DNA of 64,000 nucleotides. Origin: Diphasiastrum complanatum (taxonomy: Eukaryota; Streptophyta; Lycopodiopsida; Lycopodiales; Lycopodiaceae). The DNA is taken from assembly GCA_029204225.1 (NCBI GenBank), contig CM055110.1, positions 18,967,501 to 19,031,500 on the forward strand, given 5' to 3'. Position numbers and translations under genes: made by a program. The notes below the pieces were generated by a model. It did no database searches. It saw only the letters and a list, made by a program, of their open reading frames with translations, and was not told the DNA's origin. Shown in pieces: positions 59,851-64,000 of the stretch (position 1 is the stretch's first letter; every line of letters starts with the position of its first letter).

Positions 59851-60569
59851 TGGACTCTACGATATTACACTTTACTCGCCCTTCGTAGCATCTTGAAGGG
59901 ATGTTTTCTCCTATAATATCAAATCAATTTAAATGCCTTGCAGTACCAACTTAGAAGCATTGCCCCAAAAAGAAAATTAATGTATGAAGTTGCTTCTCAT
60001 TGAAGGGCTATGATTTATTTACTTCTCTATTGTTGCTGGCTCTGCTGGGTGAGGAGGATTTCTGCTAGAACAAAAGGAAGAGTAATCATAGGGAAGCTAC
60101 TGCGACCAAAGGTAATAAGCCTCGGGTTGTTTAGACTTTATGATTGGTGTTTTTGCTGATGAAATACCTCTGCTAGCCATGCAAGCTTACATAATGGCAT
60201 GATGATCATAGATTGCTACTTCACCTTTGGATATATACGGAAAACTTCCATAAGAGGGCGCATTGACAGTTGATAATCTGCTCACAGGTATGACTCAACT
60301 TTTTCTGATAATGAAGACAAGAAATGAAACTGTAGATCAATGCTAACAGTTTGATATGCAGGTTCTAGAAATAGAATCTAATGATGAATTATTTTATGGT
60401 ATGACTCCTAACATTTTCTTAAGGGTATGTGCAGGTACTAAGAAGAGTACTTGAAGAATGAACTAAAAAAGCTTCTTAAAGCTTTGTGGGACCACCAATC
60501 CATTAAGGAAGGAGATAATGTTAGCAACTATGCAAACACAGTGAAAATATTAAAAAAAAAAGAAATAAA
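59846..60569. other. unassigned stretch
   Basis: No gene or element end seen. A poly-A stretch is present at 60550-60560. Confidence 0.5.
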
Positions 60570-61354
60570 AGTTTGTGGCATGTGTCTTGTAAGCCCACGT
60601 ATGAGTATTGGCCAATAAACTTCTACTATGGCATGTGTTTTGTAAGTCCATGGGTAGACGCCTAAAATAATACAATAACTTAAACTTAGGATTAGAACCT
60701 AGACTTAAGAAACTTATCTTAAGTTCTAAGTTAGAAACTTTTAAAAAGTTCTAAGTTCTAAGTTAGAAGTTGTTAGAAGCCTTAGAATGACTAGTTTTAA
60801 ACTTATCCCATAAGTTAGTGGATGCTTATGGAAGACCCTCCTTGCTATAAGAGGAGAGGTATTTCTCATGTACACAACACTTTTGAGATTAAGCTATCTT
60901 GCTCTCTATTTTGGAGAATTATCATTATATTTTATTTGTGTTCCCTTTGGGAAGGTGCATAGCTTGAGAGAAGGTGTTTGAGCCTCCTCTTGCCTTCTTT
61001 TCATCGGTTTTCTATATTGTGGAATGCTTTATTTGCTATTTGCTTAGTTAGTCGCAATCTATTATTTTCAAATCCCTTTTGGGTGTTGAGTAGGATATAG
61101 ATTAGTATTCTTGCTAGTTGGAAAGCCTTAGCAAGATTTTGTGTTTTTTTAAGTAAGTGGCTAGTTGGGTACCGCCTTAGCCATATCATTTATTTTCGAG
61201 CACTAGTTGGGAAGCCTTAGTGCTCCATTTCGTTTATGTCCTTATTTTGTTAGGAAGCTTGTAGATCTTAGGAAGTGGACGATCCTCTACATCCCTATAC
61301 TACATCCGTGAGTAGATCTAGCCATCGCCCAAACTAGAAATACTTCCAACACTG
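60570..61354 (+). repeat. probable LTR (boundaries uncertain)
   Basis: The sequence has a CTATAAGAGGAGAGG TATA-like block at 60845-60859 followed by a leader-like stretch of short, ungapped sequence, and it ends in CTTCCAACA at 61346-61354, a typical LTR end. The start is not fixed, no primer site follows, and no target-site duplication was found, so this may be a solo LTR or a chance resemblance. Confidence 0.35.
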
Positions 61355-62369
61355 CATGATAGTCAAACTATTGAGTCAAACTAACAAGGGAGTCTCGACA
61401 ATCAAACTATCGAACAATTGTTGACTACTGACTATCGAACTCGATTTTGGTTCAAATCAACAAAATGTCGATTGACTCGACTCTAGCTCAAATCGATAAG
61501 TGTCAGTTGACTCGACTTGAGTGAGACCTCGCAAAGGAAATCCCCATAGCTCATATTCACAAGGAGGAAGCTAGAAGCTCTCACTTGCAAATGAGCCAAA
61601 AGATCCACAAAATGATGTCTCTTGCCTAGTTATAGACAATGCTCTTACTTAACTAAACATAACATCTTGAAGGATAGTTAATCCTTGTTAAGCATTATTT
61701 AGCCTACATTGGGCCCTTAGTGGCCTATTATCCTTATTAATTACTTTGAAGGGCCTAAAGAGGGAACCACCTTGTTCTTAAAGCTAATAGCTCCTTTTTG
61801 GGCCTACAAAGCTTAGAATGGATATTCTGATGCATTGATAAGCATGGATGTACTAAAAGTACATGACAATCACTCACACTCAACAATGCGGAGAACAAAG
61901 ATAAGGGAGAATAACTACACTCTATTCACTTCTTCAACCTCTTACAAATACATAAACTCTTCTCTCTCGACGGTCGAGACTGAAGCATGTGATCAATATA
62001 TGTTCTACGAAGCGAACAAACACACCTCTAAAACTACGGGTGTGTCGCTCCCCCGAAAAGGTCTAGTTAACAATTAGGTTGAGTATATGTTAAATTATAC
62101 CATAAGAGGTATATTTAACTAAGAGTTAAAATTACTCTAGTTTAACATGTCGATTCATATTTAGTCGTTTCGCATGGATGACCTAATAAAGGCTATCTAA
62201 GACAATGTTTTCCCTTTTAAAAGCCTCGTCCTTAAATACAAGGCAAGTACTTAGCAGATACATTCTCAAAAAATGACTTTGGTGGCCTCTTCATGATTTA
62301 TATTTACCTCTTCATGATTTATATTTATCCAGCTCATATCTTCATTTTTGAGTATATCATGTCATATAC

Positions 62370-62640
62370 ATAGGATGCACTAATTTTAAATGCCTATTCT
62401 GACTCGGATTGGGTTGGAGATGTGGATACCAGAAAATCCACTTCTGGCTTCTTTGCTTTCTTGCAAGAGGAGCCATCTCATGGAACAGTTGAAAGCCAAA
62501 ATGCATTTCATTATTCTCTACAGAGTTCAAATATGTTGTAGCCACCTCTGGAGTGAAGGAGATCATTTGGCTCAAAAGATTTTTTTACTTTTTATCTATG
62601 TACCAAACCACATTCTTAATAATAAACATTGAAGTAGTAG
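62370..62640 (+). pseudogene. Ty1/copia RNase H relic
   Basis: Plus-strand reading gives AYSDSDWVGDVDTRKSTSGF, the copia RNase H start, and, after at least one frameshift, EFKYVVATSGVKEIIWLKRF, the usual STEAEYxAAT block. The Glu-Ala of that block is Glu-Phe-Lys here. Flanking sequence (61355-62369 and 62641-63120) contains TCGAC-rich motifs but no other copia domain. Confidence 0.7.
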
Positions 62641-64000
62641 CGTAAAAAATATAGCACACCATGTGTTATCTTTTTGTTGAATCATGGCAAAAAAAAAAAA
62701 TTGCAAAAAATTTACTCGCAAAATGCCAAACCCCGCTATTATCCTGACAAAGCCATTGTCAAAAGATAAACATGCTACTTTAGTTAATATGTTAAATTTT
62801 CATTCAGGTGCCTAGAAGTAAGCATAAGAATCTTACTCCTACTCACGTAGATTTTTCTTTTGAGTCCTTGTGTACAATGTCAATATCCACTATCTACAAC
62901 AGTATGTAGAAATGAACTATTATTCGAGAGTCTCCAATTTTTCACACACATTTGAGACAATCTGCAAAAATACACGCACATTCCAAGGAGAGTGAAAGTT
63001 GACTCGACACTCGACCGTATATGAGTTCGAGCCTCGCAACTCACCATCGACAAGTCAACCGGTCAATTCAACTTGATTCAAATACTTTCGAGATTCGACA
63101 TTTTTGATAGTCAAATGGTAGCACTCTAAATGGAGCTCTTTCTCTCTTGAATCTACTTCGGACTATGTCATTATTTTAAATATGTTGTTACGTAGTATTC
63201 GTCTAGTTTCATGTCTGCTTATTGTACAATTTACTCTAAATATTTTACCCTTGTCTTGTAAACTCTACATCATGTCTAAACCCTCTAGCTAGTCACAATC
63301 TTTATAAACTTATATATATATAATAAATTTATATATATAGTGTTAGCCGATATTTTCGCACAAAAAATCGGGCTATGTTTAAAGCAATTTTCCCAATTTT
63401 GTAAAAAATTGGCATGTAAAACCCAGCCATTAATGGTAAAAGTGGCACAAAGTTGCCTATAGATAGGGGTCCCAGCCCACCCAAAATGTGGCTAGAGCAA
63501 ATTTCGAGGCCTTAGAAATGGCCCATAGAATAGGTTACGGCCTTAGAATTGGCCCAATTATAATAGCCGGCACTGCCGCGCGGATTTTCCAATGTACTCT
63601 GTTATTTTTTACTACTATAAAAATGCCTGTTGTGTTTTCAGGGAACCGGTTGTCTTAAAGAATCCCAAGTCATGAGTGCTCGGCAACAGTTGCAGATGTC
63701 AAAAGGAAATCGAATCTCAAAAGTGGGCAGCGAATTATGGGACCAGGGAAAATTTTTGGCAAGTGGGAACTTGGGCAACACGCAAACTCTCAAGGCAATG
63801 TGTTGAACGGCATCCCGACAAATCACCTCGACAGCTTGGGCCATGGGTCATGGACACACAAAAGAAAAATGCAAAGAAGAGGCCAAACTTGCTTGATAAA
63901 AATATCCTACCTAAAAATGGTAGGGGTTGACCACAAGTAGTCATAAGGACTACCCAATCAAAAAAGATAATCAAGTGAAGTACTTACCATTTACACCACC
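62641..64000. other. unassigned end of window
   Basis: AT-rich with a TATATATA run at 63312-63342 and a TCGA-rich stretch at 62995-63105. Several short frames at 63638-63974 overlap on both strands and show no conserved motif. Confidence 0.4.

Noticed and set aside
61360-63110. TCGAC-rich blocks near 61380-61530 and 62995-63110 as terminal inverted repeats of one element
   Set aside because: Only short motifs match in inverted orientation; no clear ends or target duplication.
1-64000. CRISPR array, bacterial operon or prophage
   Set aside because: The window shows spliced plant genes and plant retroelements; no short regular direct repeats with unique spacers.

Overview
The window is nuclear DNA of a land plant. 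Two conserved housekeeping genes, both on the minus strand, match plant orthologues over their full length, and everything between them is transposable-element debris, microsatellites and fold-back sequence. A plant-type WAPL gene stretched to 34.6 kb by element-filled introns points to a large, repeat-rich genome such as a fern, lycophyte or gymnosperm. The fern guess is inference only.

Layout. 1-1369 holds retroelement debris with a possible gag start. 1370 to about 7960 is a decayed Ty3/gypsy element on the minus strand: LTR with TATA box, a tRNA-Asp-type primer site, a leader, gag, protease, reverse transcriptase and RNase H, with the integrase missing. 7961-12119 has no recognised gene. 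12120-15132 is the importin-beta gene (KPNB1), two exons, 869 residues. 15133-21224 is intergenic, with a GA-rich upstream region, two TC tracts around a small inverted repeat, a Ty1/copia gag relic and a long alternating purine-pyrimidine tract.

21225-55795 is the cohesin-release factor gene WAPL. I could join thirteen coding exons by reading the splice sites; they add to 2961 nt (986 residues plus stop) in one open frame. Its introns carry many pieces of one LINE family whose 3' end is a (TC)n tail (24.4-25.7, 27.2-29.0, 31.7-33.3, 34.7-36.2, 40.4-41.3 and 45.7-46.6 kb), a decayed copia element, two further copia elements in intron 2 (one bounded by a target-site duplication) and a hairpin element.

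55796-64000 lies upstream of WAPL. It has a TC tract, a tandem and inverted repeat array ending in a 61-nt-arm hairpin, a degenerate tandem repeat, a broken gene with a tyrosine-recombinase C-terminal signature (58.4-59.4 kb), another TC tract, a likely LTR and a copia RNase H relic.

Importin-beta acts in nuclear import and WAPL in chromosome cohesion; nothing suggests they work as a unit. The observations most worth following are the (TC)n-associated LINE family with head-to-tail junctions inside TC tracts, and the tyrosine-recombinase relic.
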